Positions 1 to 10,139 of a stretch of 34,111 nucleotides of DNA are shown here, piece by piece. Made by a program: the position numbers and the translations under genes. The DNA comes from Candidatus Omnitrophota bacterium (GTDB lineage: Bacteria > Omnitrophota > Gorgyraeia > Gorgyraeales > Gorgyraeaceae). Position 1 is the first letter of the stretch, and every line of letters begins with the position of its first letter. The notes beneath the pieces are model-generated. The model saw only the letters and a list, made by a program, of their open reading frames with translations, was not told where the DNA came from and made no database searches. Location of the stretch: the NCBI GenBank assembly GCA_018824725.1, contig JAHJGB010000022.1, positions 1-34,111 on the forward strand, read 5' to 3'.

Positions 1-164
1 ACCATTTTTAAATATAGTTTCTACAACAGAAATTTTCAAAGACTTTTGCCCCCTGGGGAGGGGGACAAGAAAACAACTAGAAAATTGACATTGTTGAATT
101 TCTAGTTTTTCAAAAATTTAGTGCTTGAAATAGGCTGGTGGGTGATGTATATTAGTAAAGCACT

Positions 165-246
<82 letters not shown>

Positions 247-302
247 AATTTTTCACAGTTGACAGTTAGCTCTGAAGACTATATACTTATTAATTATCAT
301 TG

Positions 303-379
303 GGGGACGTAGTTCAGCTGGATAGAATAATTGATTGTCGATCAATAGGTCGCGGGTTCGAATCCCGTCGTCCCCGCCA
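303..379 (+). tRNA. tRNA-Asp (anticodon GTC), CCA encoded
   Basis: Acceptor stem GGGGACG/CGTCCCC, anticodon arm ATTGA-TTGTCGA-TCAAT, T-arm GCGGGTTCGAATCCCGT, terminal GCCA. Confidence 0.95.
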
Positions 380-383
380 ATTT

Positions 384-848
384 TTACTGCACCTTTCCTA
401 TCGCCATCAGGGTGAACACCATTGTAAAAATAGCGACTGTTTCAATAATACCGAGGACCATAAGATAGTTTCCGAAGCCTTTACCTGTCTCCCCCATTGC
501 GTCGCTTGCTGAGGCAGCTGCTTTTCCCTGATACCACGCTGAAAAACCTATTGCAACGCCTGCCAGCATACCCAAAGCGCTTAATATTCCCAGATTCTGC
601 ACTTTTTTACTCGCCTCTATCAAGGCATTCATCACTATCATTCCATATATAGTCTGCGTGAGCGGAGCTCCCACAAACGCCAGAAATATAAATGGCGCCG
701 GTTTATTCTGGGCAAAACACTTTTTCCATGCCCCTATAGCTGCCATGCCTGCCACGCCTGTGCCTGCTGCAGAACCAACTGCTGAAAAAGCAAGCGCTGC
801 GCCTGCTATCCCAATATCCTTAAACTGAACTACTGCATTTGCATCCAT
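384..848 (-). CDS. V-type ATPase subunit K (proteolipid, four-helix, Na+-type ligand set)
   Basis: Two hairpins: ...APLTQTIYG... and ...YQGKAAA.../...IIETVAIF.... The ORF track starts at TTG 860; ATG at 848 preceded by GGGAGGA is the better start. Confidence 0.92.
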   Translation of the reverse strand: MDANAVVQFKDIGIAGAALAFSAVGSAAGTGVAGMAAIGAWKKCFAQNKPAPFIFLAFVGAPLTQTIYGMIVMNALIEASKKVQNLGILSALGMLAGVAIGFSAWYQGKAAASASDAMGETGKGFGNYLMVLGIIETVAIFTMVFTLMAIGKVQ

Positions 849-857
849 ATATCCTCC

Positions 858-880
858 CAAATTTTACGAAGTAAAATTTG
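858..880. repeat. Perfect hairpin CAAATTTTAC-GAA-GTAAAATTTG just upstream of the K (operon 1) ribosome-binding site
   Basis: 10-bp stem, 3-nt loop read directly; a second, imperfect hairpin (ATCCCGAGTGACCGGCA...TGCTGTCGCGAGGGACC) follows at ~881-923. Confidence 0.75.
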
Positions 881-927
881 ATCCCGAGTGACCGGCATTT
901 TACTATGCTGTCGCGAGGGACCTTGTT

Positions 928-2667
928 TTATTTAACGCTTTTAAAAGGCGAATATTTAACGCCTGACCATTCCATATCCAGATGGCTTGAAAATTCAAGG
1001 ACGTTCAGCCTTACCCCGTGAACCAATATCGCCAGTATACCCATTACAAGATTCAGCGTATGGCCTGCGAAAAGCACAAACACGCTCAATAAAACGTTTA
1101 AAACACTGCCTGCTCCTATGCTGCCTGCTATTTGGTTAAACGCATCCGCTATTGTCACTGCTGCAAGCCCTACTGCAAATAACCTTATATAAGACACTAT
1201 ATCCGCAAAGCTATTTACAACTTTCAATAAAAAATCCCCCAAACCGGTTCCGATGCCGACAAAAATATTTTTTACCGGATTTGTAAATAAAATAACAAGC
1301 GCTGAACCAATTATAAAAATCCATTTTCCAAAACCCGGAAATTCAAAACTTAATATCAGTGTCTTTGCCAGAAAATACACCGACCATAAAATACATATCC
1401 AGCCCACGTCGCTCAGCGCCTTTAAAGAAGGTATTTTCTTTAAAAATTTCCAGATATGCGCTATGCTCAACTGTATAGCCCCTATCAGGAAACAAAACGC
1501 CTGCACGTTTGTGATATCAGCGAAATAAGGCGCTATGGGTTTCAGCCACGCGTGCGACCCGAAAAACACACCTGTCATAAGTCCCCAGATAATAGCGCAG
1601 CTGCTCAAGACATAGGTTAAAAAGAATATAGACTTATCCTTTAACTGTTTGAATTTTCTCTGCATCGCGAGGCCCGCGATAAAATACACCAAGCCATAGC
1701 CTGCGTCGCCTATGAGCATTCCGAAAAATATTGAAAAAAATATCAGAAAATGCGGGCTTATATCTATCTCCCTGTATCCGGGTATGGTATTTATGATATT
1801 GAACATCGGCTCTATTATCCTGACCCATTTTGGATTTCTTATTAATGTCGGAGGCGCTTCGTTTTCATCCGGATCGCTTACCAGGATTGCCCATTTTTCT
1901 TTTAAGGCGGCCTTATCGATAACGCCAGCCTTATCTATAGGGCAATAGCCTTTTATATAGGAAAGTTTTTCAAACCTGCCGGCTCCTTCGGCTATTTCAT
2001 TAAATTCTATCGCTGAATTTAAATATTTTTCGTACTGCCCCAGCGCATTTTTATATACAGCCGTCTCCAAAAACCTTTTTTCTATTTCCTTTATCCTGAA
2101 TCCATGTCTTTTCTCTTCAGCGATCATCTGTTTGAGGCTCATTTCAGGCAATGCAAGAGTTTCAAAAGGCAGTGTAATTTCTTTTTCTGAAATCGCAGCG
2201 CAATAAATAATATTCTTTTTTCTAAACAGCTCTTCCAGGATAACGCCCTCAGGGATATTTTTCTTTTCCCGGAGCGTAATTTTGCACAGCTTTACCCAGA
2301 CCCTGCTATCCGACATTTGTTCAATGATTTCCGGGTCAAAATCACCCCAGTCTTCCCACATCATTATTTCGTGTTTTATTCTGTGAAGTTTTTCTATCAG
2401 AGTTTCTTTTTCATCCATCAAATCCAGAATTCTAGCTACGATATCCCCCTCACCTCCATTCAAAAATCTCTGATTTTCTATATCTGGTAGAATCGCCATA
2501 GCTTTTATTGCGCGGAGCCTGTCTTCTTTCATCTTTGCTATATTTTCGCCTAGCGGCAGGTTCTCATGCTCCACGTGCAAAAGCCCGAGATTCCTTAAGG
2601 ATTCAAGCGTGACGCCCATATCCTTTGACTGCGTCACCAGAATTATCTTTTTCATTTTAACTATCAT
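928..2667 (-). CDS. V-type ATPase subunit I
   Basis: 579 aa with N-terminal coiled coil and C-terminal multi-TM; IVSYIRLFAVGLAAVTIADAFN motif; operon context. Confidence 0.92.
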   Translation of the reverse strand: MIVKMKKIILVTQSKDMGVTLESLRNLGLLHVEHENLPLGENIAKMKEDRLRAIKAMAILPDIENQRFLNGGEGDIVARILDLMDEKETLIEKLHRIKHEIMMWEDWGDFDPEIIEQMSDSRVWVKLCKITLREKKNIPEGVILEELFRKKNIIYCAAISEKEITLPFETLALPEMSLKQMIAEEKRHGFRIKEIEKRFLETAVYKNALGQYEKYLNSAIEFNEIAEGAGRFEKLSYIKGYCPIDKAGVIDKAALKEKWAILVSDPDENEAPPTLIRNPKWVRIIEPMFNIINTIPGYREIDISPHFLIFFSIFFGMLIGDAGYGLVYFIAGLAMQRKFKQLKDKSIFFLTYVLSSCAIIWGLMTGVFFGSHAWLKPIAPYFADITNVQAFCFLIGAIQLSIAHIWKFLKKIPSLKALSDVGWICILWSVYFLAKTLILSFEFPGFGKWIFIIGSALVILFTNPVKNIFVGIGTGLGDFLLKVVNSFADIVSYIRLFAVGLAAVTIADAFNQIAGSIGAGSVLNVLLSVFVLFAGHTLNLVMGILAILVHGVRLNVLEFSSHLDMEWSGVKYSPFKSVK

Positions 2668-3281
2668 GCCAGAACTGCCTCCAAGCTCATCCTTTCGATC
2701 TTCTTCTTCGCTATCTTGGATCTGCCCACTGCGCTTGCCTGCTGGTCGCCCAGGTAAATCCTTATGCGCCTTATGTTTTCAACGCACTCCGGGATCTTTA
2801 CTTTTTCAAAAAGGTTTACCCTCTGGTTTGTTATCCTGAGCTCCTTAGTCAATGTTTCCAGCTGTTTATTCAATACCTTTTTCTCCTCCAGAAGCCCTAT
2901 AAATTTCCTTAACGCTATAATAGCCGTATCCACCCATAGAGGCGTTAGAAATAAATCATATTCCGCTTCTTCAAAATCAACTCTTTCGAATACCGGAATA
3001 TCCACGCCCGCGATATTAAGGCCGGATGTAACAATATTTTTCGGCTTTATCCAATTTGCCACATAATCGCCCGGCTCTTCCAGAAGGCCTGCCCATTCGC
3101 TTATATCATTTTCTAGATTATCCAGCTCTTCTATCTTCTGATTTAACCTCTGACGAGCACGCTGTATCTCAAGCTGCATCTGCTGTTTCTTTAATTGCAA
3201 TATGGGCAGATAACGCTCAAATCTTTTTAATGCGTCACGCTGTTTTTTTAATTCGCCTTTTGTGAATTTAATCTTCGCCAA
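2664..3281 (-). CDS. V-type ATPase subunit D
   Basis: 205 aa coiled coil, FTKGELKKQRDALKRFERYLPILQLKKQQMQ; position after A-B. Confidence 0.9.
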   Translation of the reverse strand: MAKIKFTKGELKKQRDALKRFERYLPILQLKKQQMQLEIQRARQRLNQKIEELDNLENDISEWAGLLEEPGDYVANWIKPKNIVTSGLNIAGVDIPVFERVDFEEAEYDLFLTPLWVDTAIIALRKFIGLLEEKKVLNKQLETLTKELRITNQRVNLFEKVKIPECVENIRRIRIYLGDQQASAVGRSKIAKKKIERMSLEAVLA

Positions 3282-3297
3282 TGTTTAGTCACCGTTG

Positions 3298-3331
3298 AAT
3301 TTTGCAAATTGCAACAGCAATTTGCAAAATT
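3298..3331. repeat. Perfect 15-bp hairpin AATTTTGCAAATTGC-AACA-GCAATTTGCAAAATT in the B-D intergenic gap
   Basis: Read directly. Confidence 0.8.
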
Positions 3332-3369
3332 GGTTAAGGAATTAATGATTTATTTTAACATCCTCCAAT

Positions 3370-4677
3370 CTACGCAATGGAGGAGGTTTTCGGCCAGAAT
3401 TCTTTTACAAGCTCTGTCTTGATGCCTGTCTCAGCCGGTTCGAAGTTTTCAGCCAGGATCTGCCATCCAAGGTCAAGGGCCTTTTCAAGAGGTATATCCA
3501 CAGAAAGGTTCATCATTTTTTCTTCGAACGCCTTTCCGTATTTAAGGAGTTTTTTGTCCCATTCGCTCATATGAAAACCCATTGCCTGTTTTTCAAGGGC
3601 CTCTCTGTAATCGCTGAATAATTGAATCATCCTGTCCATGATAGTCCGGTGATCTTTCCTGGTTTTTCCGTTCACGAGCTGCTTTAAGCGGCTGAGTGAC
3701 CCGAAAGGCTCTATGAATTTATTCCTGAGATAAAACTGGCCTTCTGTGATATAGCCTGTGTTGTCAGGCACAGGGTGCGTAACATCGTCTCCCGGCATCG
3801 TGGTAACAGCCAGGATTGTTATAGACCCTGCTGAATCAAAATCAACTGCCTTTTCGTAGCGGCTTGCGAGCTGGCTGTATAAATCTCCCGGATATCCTCT
3901 ATTGGAAGGGATATGTTCCATGGTAATAGAGATCTCTTTCAAAGCATCGCAGAAATTCGTCATGTCTGTCAATAGCACGAGCACTCTTTTACCTTGTAAA
4001 GCAAACTGCTCTGCCACTGCGAGGCTCAAATCAGGCACCAAAAGGCACTCTACGGTCGGGTCCTGCGCGGTATGAACAAAAAATATGGCCCTGGATAATG
4101 ACCCGTTTTTCTCAAGTGTATCTCTGAAGAAAAGATAATCGTCGTATTTAAGGCCCATGCCGCCGAGGATTATCAGGTCAATCTCTGCCTGCATTGCAAT
4201 GCGCGCCAATAACTCATTATAAGGCTCTCCTGGCACTGAAAATATCGGAAGCTTCTGCGATTCTACTAAAGAATTGAATATATCTATCATCGGGATTCCG
4301 GTACGTATCATTTTCCTTGGGATAATCCTTTTGGCTGGATTTACCGAAGGCCCGCCTATCTCTATCATGTTTTCTTCCAGGGTTGGGCCGTTATCCCTTG
4401 GAAGGCCAGCGCCGTTAAATAAACGGCCTAAAAGATTTTCCGTAAAGGATACTTTCATCGGATGGCCCAAGAATCTCACCTTGTCCCCTGTTGAAATCCC
4501 GCGGCTTCCGCTAAAGACCTGAAGATAAACCTTTTCCCCGTCTATCCTTATCACCTGAGCCAGGGACTTACCTGCCCTGGAAGAGATTTCAGCCAGGTTG
4601 CCGTAGCCCACGTCCTTTGCCTCAACAGTGATGACATTTCCCGCTATCTGGATTATGCGATTATATGTTTTTTGCAT
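3370..4677 (-). CDS. V-type ATPase subunit B
   Basis: 435 aa; non-catalytic nucleotide-binding subunit motifs ([57 protein letters not shown]). Confidence 0.95.
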   Translation of the reverse strand: MQKTYNRIIQIAGNVITVEAKDVGYGNLAEISSRAGKSLAQVIRIDGEKVYLQVFSGSRGISTGDKVRFLGHPMKVSFTENLLGRLFNGAGLPRDNGPTLEENMIEIGGPSVNPAKRIIPRKMIRTGIPMIDIFNSLVESQKLPIFSVPGEPYNELLARIAMQAEIDLIILGGMGLKYDDYLFFRDTLEKNGSLSRAIFFVHTAQDPTVECLLVPDLSLAVAEQFALQGKRVLVLLTDMTNFCDALKEISITMEHIPSNRGYPGDLYSQLASRYEKAVDFDSAGSITILAVTTMPGDDVTHPVPDNTGYITEGQFYLRNKFIEPFGSLSRLKQLVNGKTRKDHRTIMDRMIQLFSDYREALEKQAMGFHMSEWDKKLLKYGKAFEEKMMNLSVDIPLEKALDLGWQILAENFEPAETGIKTELVKEFWPKTSSIA

Positions 4678-6386
4678 TTTTCTTTTATCAGGTTTTCTTG
4701 TTTTTTGAAATTTTCAGCCTGCCATTCGGATGAATTCCATTCGATAAACACCTGCCTTAATCCCTGGAAAAATTTCCTGGCGCTATCTTTATTTTCAAAA
4801 TTAAACTCTGAGCCTATAATTTCATGCAATACATGAAAAACGTATTTTTGCCTTTCCTCGATTGTAGCGGCATCCACCTCGTCAAACGCGTTCTGCTGCA
4901 GATATACATCGTCTATGAACTCGCCTTTAAGGTAAGCCATGAAGTCAGAGAGAGACGTGCCCTCTTCTCCCACCACCTTCATCATCTGTTTCGCTTCATA
5001 GCTTCTTTTTAAAACAGCCTGGGCCAGATTCACCTCTTTTGAGTCTATAAAACTGGTATATTTACTCCAGCTTTCAAGGGGATCTATTGCAGGGTATCTT
5101 CTGGCATCAGACCTTTCCCGCGAAAGCCCGTGAAACGCCCCTACCACTTTTAACGTAGCCTGTGTAACAGGCTCTTCAAAATTTCCTCCTGCAGGGCTCA
5201 CTGTGCCGCCTATTGTCACAGACCCGAAACTTCCGTCGTGCAGCCTCACCAACCCTGCCCTTTCATAAAATGATGCGATCCTGTTTTCAAGATACGCCGG
5301 GAATGCCTCTTCTCCCGGGATTTCTTCCAGCCTTCCTGACATCTCGCGCATTGCCTGCGCCCACCTGGAAGTGGAATCAGCCAATAAGAGCACATTCAAG
5401 CCCATCTGGCGGTAATACTCAGCGATTGTAACAGCTGTATAAACGCTTGATTCTCTCGCGCTAACAGGCATAGAACTCGTGTTGCAAATGATAACTGTGC
5501 GTTCTATCAGGCTCTTCTTTGTTCTGGGATCTACAAGATGCGGAAATTCCCTTAGCGTCTCGACAACCTCTCCTGCCCTTTCTCCGCACGCTGCTATAAT
5601 CACGATATCTATTTCCGCATGCTTACTGATAAGCTGCTGCAGGACAGTTTTGCCTGAACCAAAAGGCCCTGGCACACAGTAAGTTCCTCCGAGCGCCACA
5701 GGTATCAATGTATCTATGATCCTTATCTTGGTTATAACAGGTTTTGAGGGTTTTAATTTTTCAGCAAAACTCGCGATAGGCACTTTCACTGGCCAGGTTT
5801 GAGACATAGCGACAAGACAGGTGTTTCCGCGCTCATCTTTTAATTCCGCCACCGTATGTTTTATATTATATTTACCCTTATTTGCTATTTTTACCACTGT
5901 GGCTGCGCCTTTTAAACCAAACGGCGCCATTATCCAGTGTTCAAAAATACCTTCATTTGTAAAACCTATCTTCTCGCCCGGTTTTACGCCCTGCCCGACC
6001 TTGGCAACAGGCGTAAATTCCCATTCCAATTTATCGTCCAAGGCTTCCAGATATAAACCTCTTTTTAAGAAAAATCCTGATTTTTCTGCCAGTTTCGGCA
6101 ATGGATTCTGCAGGCCGTCGAATATCTGGCCCAATAGCCCTGGCCCGAGCTCCACCGATAGAAGCTCCCCCGTAAATTCCACTTTTTCTCCAAGCCTCAG
6201 GCCTTTTGTATCTTCGTAAATCTGGAGCTCTGCGATATTGCCTGTGACGCGTATTACCTCTGATTTAAGCCGCTCTTCATTATGCAATATAAACGCCACC
6301 TCATTCTGCATGACATAGTCTTTAAATTCAACTCTTGCCATGTTGCCGTTTATGCCGGTCAGTATCCCAAATCTTTCTGCGCTCAT
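4653..6386 (-). CDS. V-type ATPase catalytic subunit A
   Basis: 577 aa; Walker [43 protein letters not shown]. Confidence 0.97.
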   Translation of the reverse strand: MSAERFGILTGINGNMARVEFKDYVMQNEVAFILHNEERLKSEVIRVTGNIAELQIYEDTKGLRLGEKVEFTGELLSVELGPGLLGQIFDGLQNPLPKLAEKSGFFLKRGLYLEALDDKLEWEFTPVAKVGQGVKPGEKIGFTNEGIFEHWIMAPFGLKGAATVVKIANKGKYNIKHTVAELKDERGNTCLVAMSQTWPVKVPIASFAEKLKPSKPVITKIRIIDTLIPVALGGTYCVPGPFGSGKTVLQQLISKHAEIDIVIIAACGERAGEVVETLREFPHLVDPRTKKSLIERTVIICNTSSMPVSARESSVYTAVTIAEYYRQMGLNVLLLADSTSRWAQAMREMSGRLEEIPGEEAFPAYLENRIASFYERAGLVRLHDGSFGSVTIGGTVSPAGGNFEEPVTQATLKVVGAFHGLSRERSDARRYPAIDPLESWSKYTSFIDSKEVNLAQAVLKRSYEAKQMMKVVGEEGTSLSDFMAYLKGEFIDDVYLQQNAFDEVDAATIEERQKYVFHVLHEIIGSEFNFENKDSARKFFQGLRQVFIEWNSSEWQAENFKKQENLIKEKCKKHIIA

Positions 6387-6937
6387 ATCTTTTCCGTCAA
6401 TCCTTCCAGAACCTTTAAGCCGTCTAGTGAATGAATCCTGTGCCAGCGCTCCAATATCTTAAGCTGAAGTCCATATGCCGCAAGATATTCCATGTCAAAG
6501 TAATGGCCCTCTTTAATCTCTTCTATCTTTTCCCATCTAACTCTATCCAGGTATAATTCCGCTTCCATGGGAGAATCCTGACTAACTGCCCAGTGCGTCA
6601 AAGGCGCAATAAAAGGATCTGCCCCGTTATCCCCGCGTAAATATTTATTCGGGTCTTTGCCTTTTTTAACAGCCCTTGTCCTTACTAACTCGTTTGCAAG
6701 GCTCTTATTGAACCTCTTCCACTCCTTTAATAAAGCGCTATGGGAGCCCGACTCCTTATAGGAGTCGGGCTCCCATAGCGCTGAAGGCTCTATTGATAAA
6801 TTTACCAGAATATCCATATCATCCTGATTTAACTCAGGACTGCACGCCTCAAGAAAATCAGGATAAGAAAGCGGCGGCTTCATCCCAAAATGAAGCATAG
6901 GCAGGCTTGCAATTATATAATAATAAGAATTTTTCAT
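6383..6937 (-). CDS. DUF2764 family V-type ATPase-associated protein
   Basis: 184 aa; MKNSYYYIIASLPMLHFGMKPPLSYPDFLEAC and AVKKGKDPNKYLRGD; sits between E and A as in Chlamydia/spirochaete/Bacteroidetes-type V-ATPase operons. Confidence 0.8.
   Translation of the reverse strand: MKNSYYYIIASLPMLHFGMKPPLSYPDFLEACSPELNQDDMDILVNLSIEPSALWEPDSYKESGSHSALLKEWKRFNKSLANELVRTRAVKKGKDPNKYLRGDNGADPFIAPLTHWAVSQDSPMEAELYLDRVRWEKIEEIKEGHYFDMEYLAAYGLQLKILERWHRIHSLDGLKVLEGLTEKI
6734..6782. repeat. Perfect 22-bp inverted repeat (5-nt loop) inside the DUF2764 coding sequence
   Basis: AGCGCTATGGGAGCCCGACTCC-TTATA-GGAGTCGGGCTCCCATAGCGCT; encodes residues 52-68 (SALWEPDSYKESGSHSA). Confidence 0.95.
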
Positions 6938-7536
6938 TTTATCATCTTTGCCAGTTCAGGGTTAAGATAGACGCACAATGTCTCCAATAATCCTTCGTCG
7001 CTAAAATCAAAATACGATTTACCTTTATCAAAGCTTATAGAAAAACCCGCGTTTATATTCTGCGACGGCCTGAATTCCACTCCAGCGCTGATCTTATCTT
7101 TTAATTTGGAAATAACCATGTTTTTTATTTTTTCCAGGTCAACTTTATTTACCAATATTTTTATATCGTCTGTTTTGCCGTTTTTATCGGCGCATTTTTC
7201 TATTAAATTTGCTAATATGTCTGCTATCTCTTCGCTGGACATGGATTTTGCTATCTCGATGGACATGATCTTATTCAGCGTCTTTCTTATATCTTCTTTC
7301 AGGCCGAGTAAAAGGTCTCTTGAAGCCTGTTTTACGCTGAGATTGGCGCTTACCCTGGTTTTCTCAGTCTCGAGCCTTGCCTTCTGGACAATTTCATCGG
7401 CTAGTTTCTTGGCATCTACCAGGATTTTTTCAGCGTCTTTTTTAGCCTTGCCTTCTATCAGCATGGCCTTTTCCTCCCCAGACTTTATTCCTTCCTGATT
7501 TATTTTTTCAAGAAGCCCTTTTAAGTTTTCTGACAT
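6934..7536 (-). CDS. V-type ATPase subunit E (operon 1)
   Basis: 200 aa; N-terminal coiled coil (EKAMLIEGKAKKDAEKILVDAKKLADEIVQKARLETEKTR), first gene of the operon. Confidence 0.82.
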   Translation of the reverse strand: MSENLKGLLEKINQEGIKSGEEKAMLIEGKAKKDAEKILVDAKKLADEIVQKARLETEKTRVSANLSVKQASRDLLLGLKEDIRKTLNKIMSIEIAKSMSSEEIADILANLIEKCADKNGKTDDIKILVNKVDLEKIKNMVISKLKDKISAGVEFRPSQNINAGFSISFDKGKSYFDFSDEGLLETLCVYLNPELAKMIK

Positions 7537-7589
7537 GACTCACCTCATATAATAATTAAAAAGGTTGCAGGAGGTTACTATGAAACCTG

Positions 7590-7626
7590 CGGAAGCCCGA
7601 CTCCCTATTAAGGGGTCGGGCTTCCG
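7590..7626. repeat. Intergenic palindrome related to the 6734-6782 element
   Basis: CGGAAGCCCGACTCC-CTATTAA-GGGGTCGGGCTTCCG; 15-bp stem with one G-T pair; shares core GAAGCCCGACTCC/GGAGCCCGACTCC. Confidence 0.88.
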
Positions 7627-7657
7627 TATTTATCAAGCTGGCCCGGGCCTTGCTGTA

Positions 7658-8146
7658 TTACTGCAATTCATTATATAACCTTTCTACTTCTGACCTGCCT
7701 AAAATAGGGTTCTTTACCACTACCACTGGGCACGTAGATTCTCTGAAGATCCTTTCGCCCTCGCTGTAAAGCGCCTCCTGCCAGGACAAAACCTCTTTCA
7801 AATCGCCCATGACAAGTAAATCTGCCCCAAGCTCTTTTGCCTTATCGACTACTTCGCTGTGAATTTCTCCTTTTAAAATCAAGGTTTCGCATTCCACTTT
7901 TTTATTTTCCGCGAGCGCCTTTACCCTCTGCATAAAAAGTTTCGATTGCTGATCCATATCTATTTCGTATTCTTTTGCCTCTATTTCTACAAATACGCGG
8001 CTCTTTAATAGCTCCTGTATGGCTTTTTCGTCTATAACACAAATAGCTATAAGCTTTACCTGTAAAAGTTTCGCAAGATAGATAGCGTATTTAGCCGTAA
8101 TGATAGAAGGTGCTCCACCAGCAAGCGCCACAACTATGCTTTTCAT
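7658..8146 (-). CDS. Universal stress protein (UspA family)
   Basis: 162 aa; [13 protein letters not shown]...ADLLVMGDLK...FRESTCPVVVVKNP. Confidence 0.88.
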   Translation of the reverse strand: MKSIVVALAGGAPSIITAKYAIYLAKLLQVKLIAICVIDEKAIQELLKSRVFVEIEAKEYEIDMDQQSKLFMQRVKALAENKKVECETLILKGEIHSEVVDKAKELGADLLVMGDLKEVLSWQEALYSEGERIFRESTCPVVVVKNPILGRSEVERLYNELQ

Positions 8147-8760
8147 CCCCTTATCCTTTCCTTTATAAGCTTTAGCATTGAAAACGCTTCTCTTGAATCT
8201 TCGTCAAGCCTGTCAGTTATATATTTTACGCTGTCTTCATAAAAAGGCAGGTATATCTTTTCAAGGGCGTTTACCTTTCTTATTGTCTTCTGGACCTCTT
8301 TGGCAATCCTTATAAGAGCAATTTTCTTCTCCGCAAGCTGCGTTATCAATTTAAGGGCGTCTTTGAACTTTATTGAAACCTCATCTACATAAAAACTTAC
8401 TTCGCGCGGGCTATAGTATGGCGGATTTTCTTTTATATGTATATCTATTATAGGTAAGCCTACCCCCATAATCCTTTTTTCGGAAATAGTAAGACGCGTT
8501 TTTATATCTATCGAAAACCCCAGCTCCTCCAGTCTCTTTCTGCCCATTATAACTAGTGCCTTATCTACAAGACCGTACGCCTCTTGCATAGCAATGTCTA
8601 CTTTACGCTGAAATCCGTCAACAATATGAACAACAGAATTTAACTCATTTACAAGAATCCTTCTTTTCTCGTCCAGTAGCGCATGGCCTTCCTGTGTAAG
8701 AAATAACAGCTTCTTGGACTTTAAAAGATTGGTTTTTGTGGCTGCAATGTTTATCTTCAC
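8143..8760 (-). CDS. V-type ATPase subunit D (operon 2)
   Basis: 205 aa; [34 protein letters not shown] is typical subunit D N-terminus. Confidence 0.95.
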   Translation of the reverse strand: MKINIAATKTNLLKSKKLLFLTQEGHALLDEKRRILVNELNSVVHIVDGFQRKVDIAMQEAYGLVDKALVIMGRKRLEELGFSIDIKTRLTISEKRIMGVGLPIIDIHIKENPPYYSPREVSFYVDEVSIKFKDALKLITQLAEKKIALIRIAKEVQKTIRKVNALEKIYLPFYEDSVKYITDRLDEDSREAFSMLKLIKERIRG

Positions 8761-10139
8761 GATTTTTTCTTATAGTGTTTCTTCAGGTCTTCTTCGCGTA
8801 TCCTGACCAGTTCTTCTGCAGGAAGCAACGATATGACATCCCACCCCAGGTCCAGGCCTTCTTCAAGGGTCCTTCTTTCTGTATATCCCTGGCTCAGGAA
8901 TTTTTTCTCAAAGTCTTCTCCGAATTTCAGATACAGTTTATCAAGCGCTGAAAGCTCTTCTTCTCCTATGATCGATGCCAGCGCTCTTGCATCTTTTACA
9001 TGGGCATAACACGCGAATAACTGCGAGGCCAGAGACGGATGATCATCCCTGGTGAGGCCCTTGCCTATATTATCTTTCATAAGCCTTGAGAGCGACGGGA
9101 GTCCTGCTATAGGAGGGTATATCCCTCTATTGTACATTTCTCTTTCAAGCACAATCTGGCCTTCAGTAATATAACCTGTAAGGTCAGGAATCGGATGGGT
9201 AATATCATCATTAGGCATTGTGAGAATCGGAAGCTGGGTTATAGAGCCTTTGATGCCTTTTATCATTCCCGCCCTTTCGTATATGCTGGCAAGATCGCTA
9301 TAAAGATATCCCGGGTAGCCTTTTCTAGCAGGAATCTCTCCCCTTATTGTAGAAACTTCTCTGAGCGCTTCGCAATAGTTTGACATGTCTGTCATGATCA
9401 CAAGGACGTGCATATTTTTCTTAAACGCCAGATATTCCGCGCAGCTAAGAGCGATCCTGGGAGTCAGCAGTCTTTCTATTGACGGGCTGTCAGCCAGGCT
9501 CAGGAATATCGCGACCCTTTCAAGAACCCCTGATTCTTCAAAACTCTTCTGGAAAAATCTCGCTGTATCATATTTAACGCCCATAGCCACAAAGATTACG
9601 CAGAAATTCTCGCCTTTAACCTGCGACTGCCTTGCGATCTGGGTCCCTATCAGGTCATGCGGCAGCCCGCTTCCTGAAAATATCGGAAGTTTCTGTCCTC
9701 TGACAAGTGTATTCATCACATCTATTGAAGAAATCCCTGTCTCAATAATATTTTCCGGGTAATCCCTTGATACAGGATTTATGGCAAGGCCGTTTACGTT
9801 AATCATCTCATCGTAAACAGGCCTCGGCATGCCGTCCAGAGGATTGCCCAGGCCGTCAAAAACCCTTCCGAGCACCTCTTCAGAAACCCCCATCATAAGA
9901 GGTTTTTCTTTAAATTTTACCTTGCAGTTTTTTATAGCCAGCCCGCTTGTGCCGCCAAGTACCTCTACTACTGCAAAACCTTTTCCCACCTCGAGCGTTA
10001 CCCCGACCCTGGATTTACCGTCTTCATCCGTTATTTCCACAATCTCGTTATACCCGACATTGTGGATGTTGCGTATGATAAAAATAGGGCCTGTTATTTC
10101 TTCTAGCCCAACATATTCTCTCAGGTTATATTCTCTCAT
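8757..10139 (-). CDS. V-type ATPase subunit B (operon 2)
   Basis: 460 aa; [55 protein letters not shown]. Confidence 0.97.
   Translation of the reverse strand: MREYNLREYVGLEEITGPIFIIRNIHNVGYNEIVEITDEDGKSRVGVTLEVGKGFAVVEVLGGTSGLAIKNCKVKFKEKPLMMGVSEEVLGRVFDGLGNPLDGMPRPVYDEMINVNGLAINPVSRDYPENIIETGISSIDVMNTLVRGQKLPIFSGSGLPHDLIGTQIARQSQVKGENFCVIFVAMGVKYDTARFFQKSFEESGVLERVAIFLSLADSPSIERLLTPRIALSCAEYLAFKKNMHVLVIMTDMSNYCEALREVSTIRGEIPARKGYPGYLYSDLASIYERAGMIKGIKGSITQLPILTMPNDDITHPIPDLTGYITEGQIVLEREMYNRGIYPPIAGLPSLSRLMKDNIGKGLTRDDHPSLASQLFACYAHVKDARALASIIGEEELSALDKLYLKFGEDFEKKFLSQGYTERRTLEEGLDLGWDVISLLPAEELVRIREEDLKKHYKKKS

Noticed and set aside
5213-6219. Plus-strand ORFs antisense to the ATPase A gene (72, 67 and 132 aa); similar antisense ORFs throughout
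   Set aside because: They are shadow ORFs of strongly supported minus-strand genes and lack ribosome-binding sites or family resemblance.
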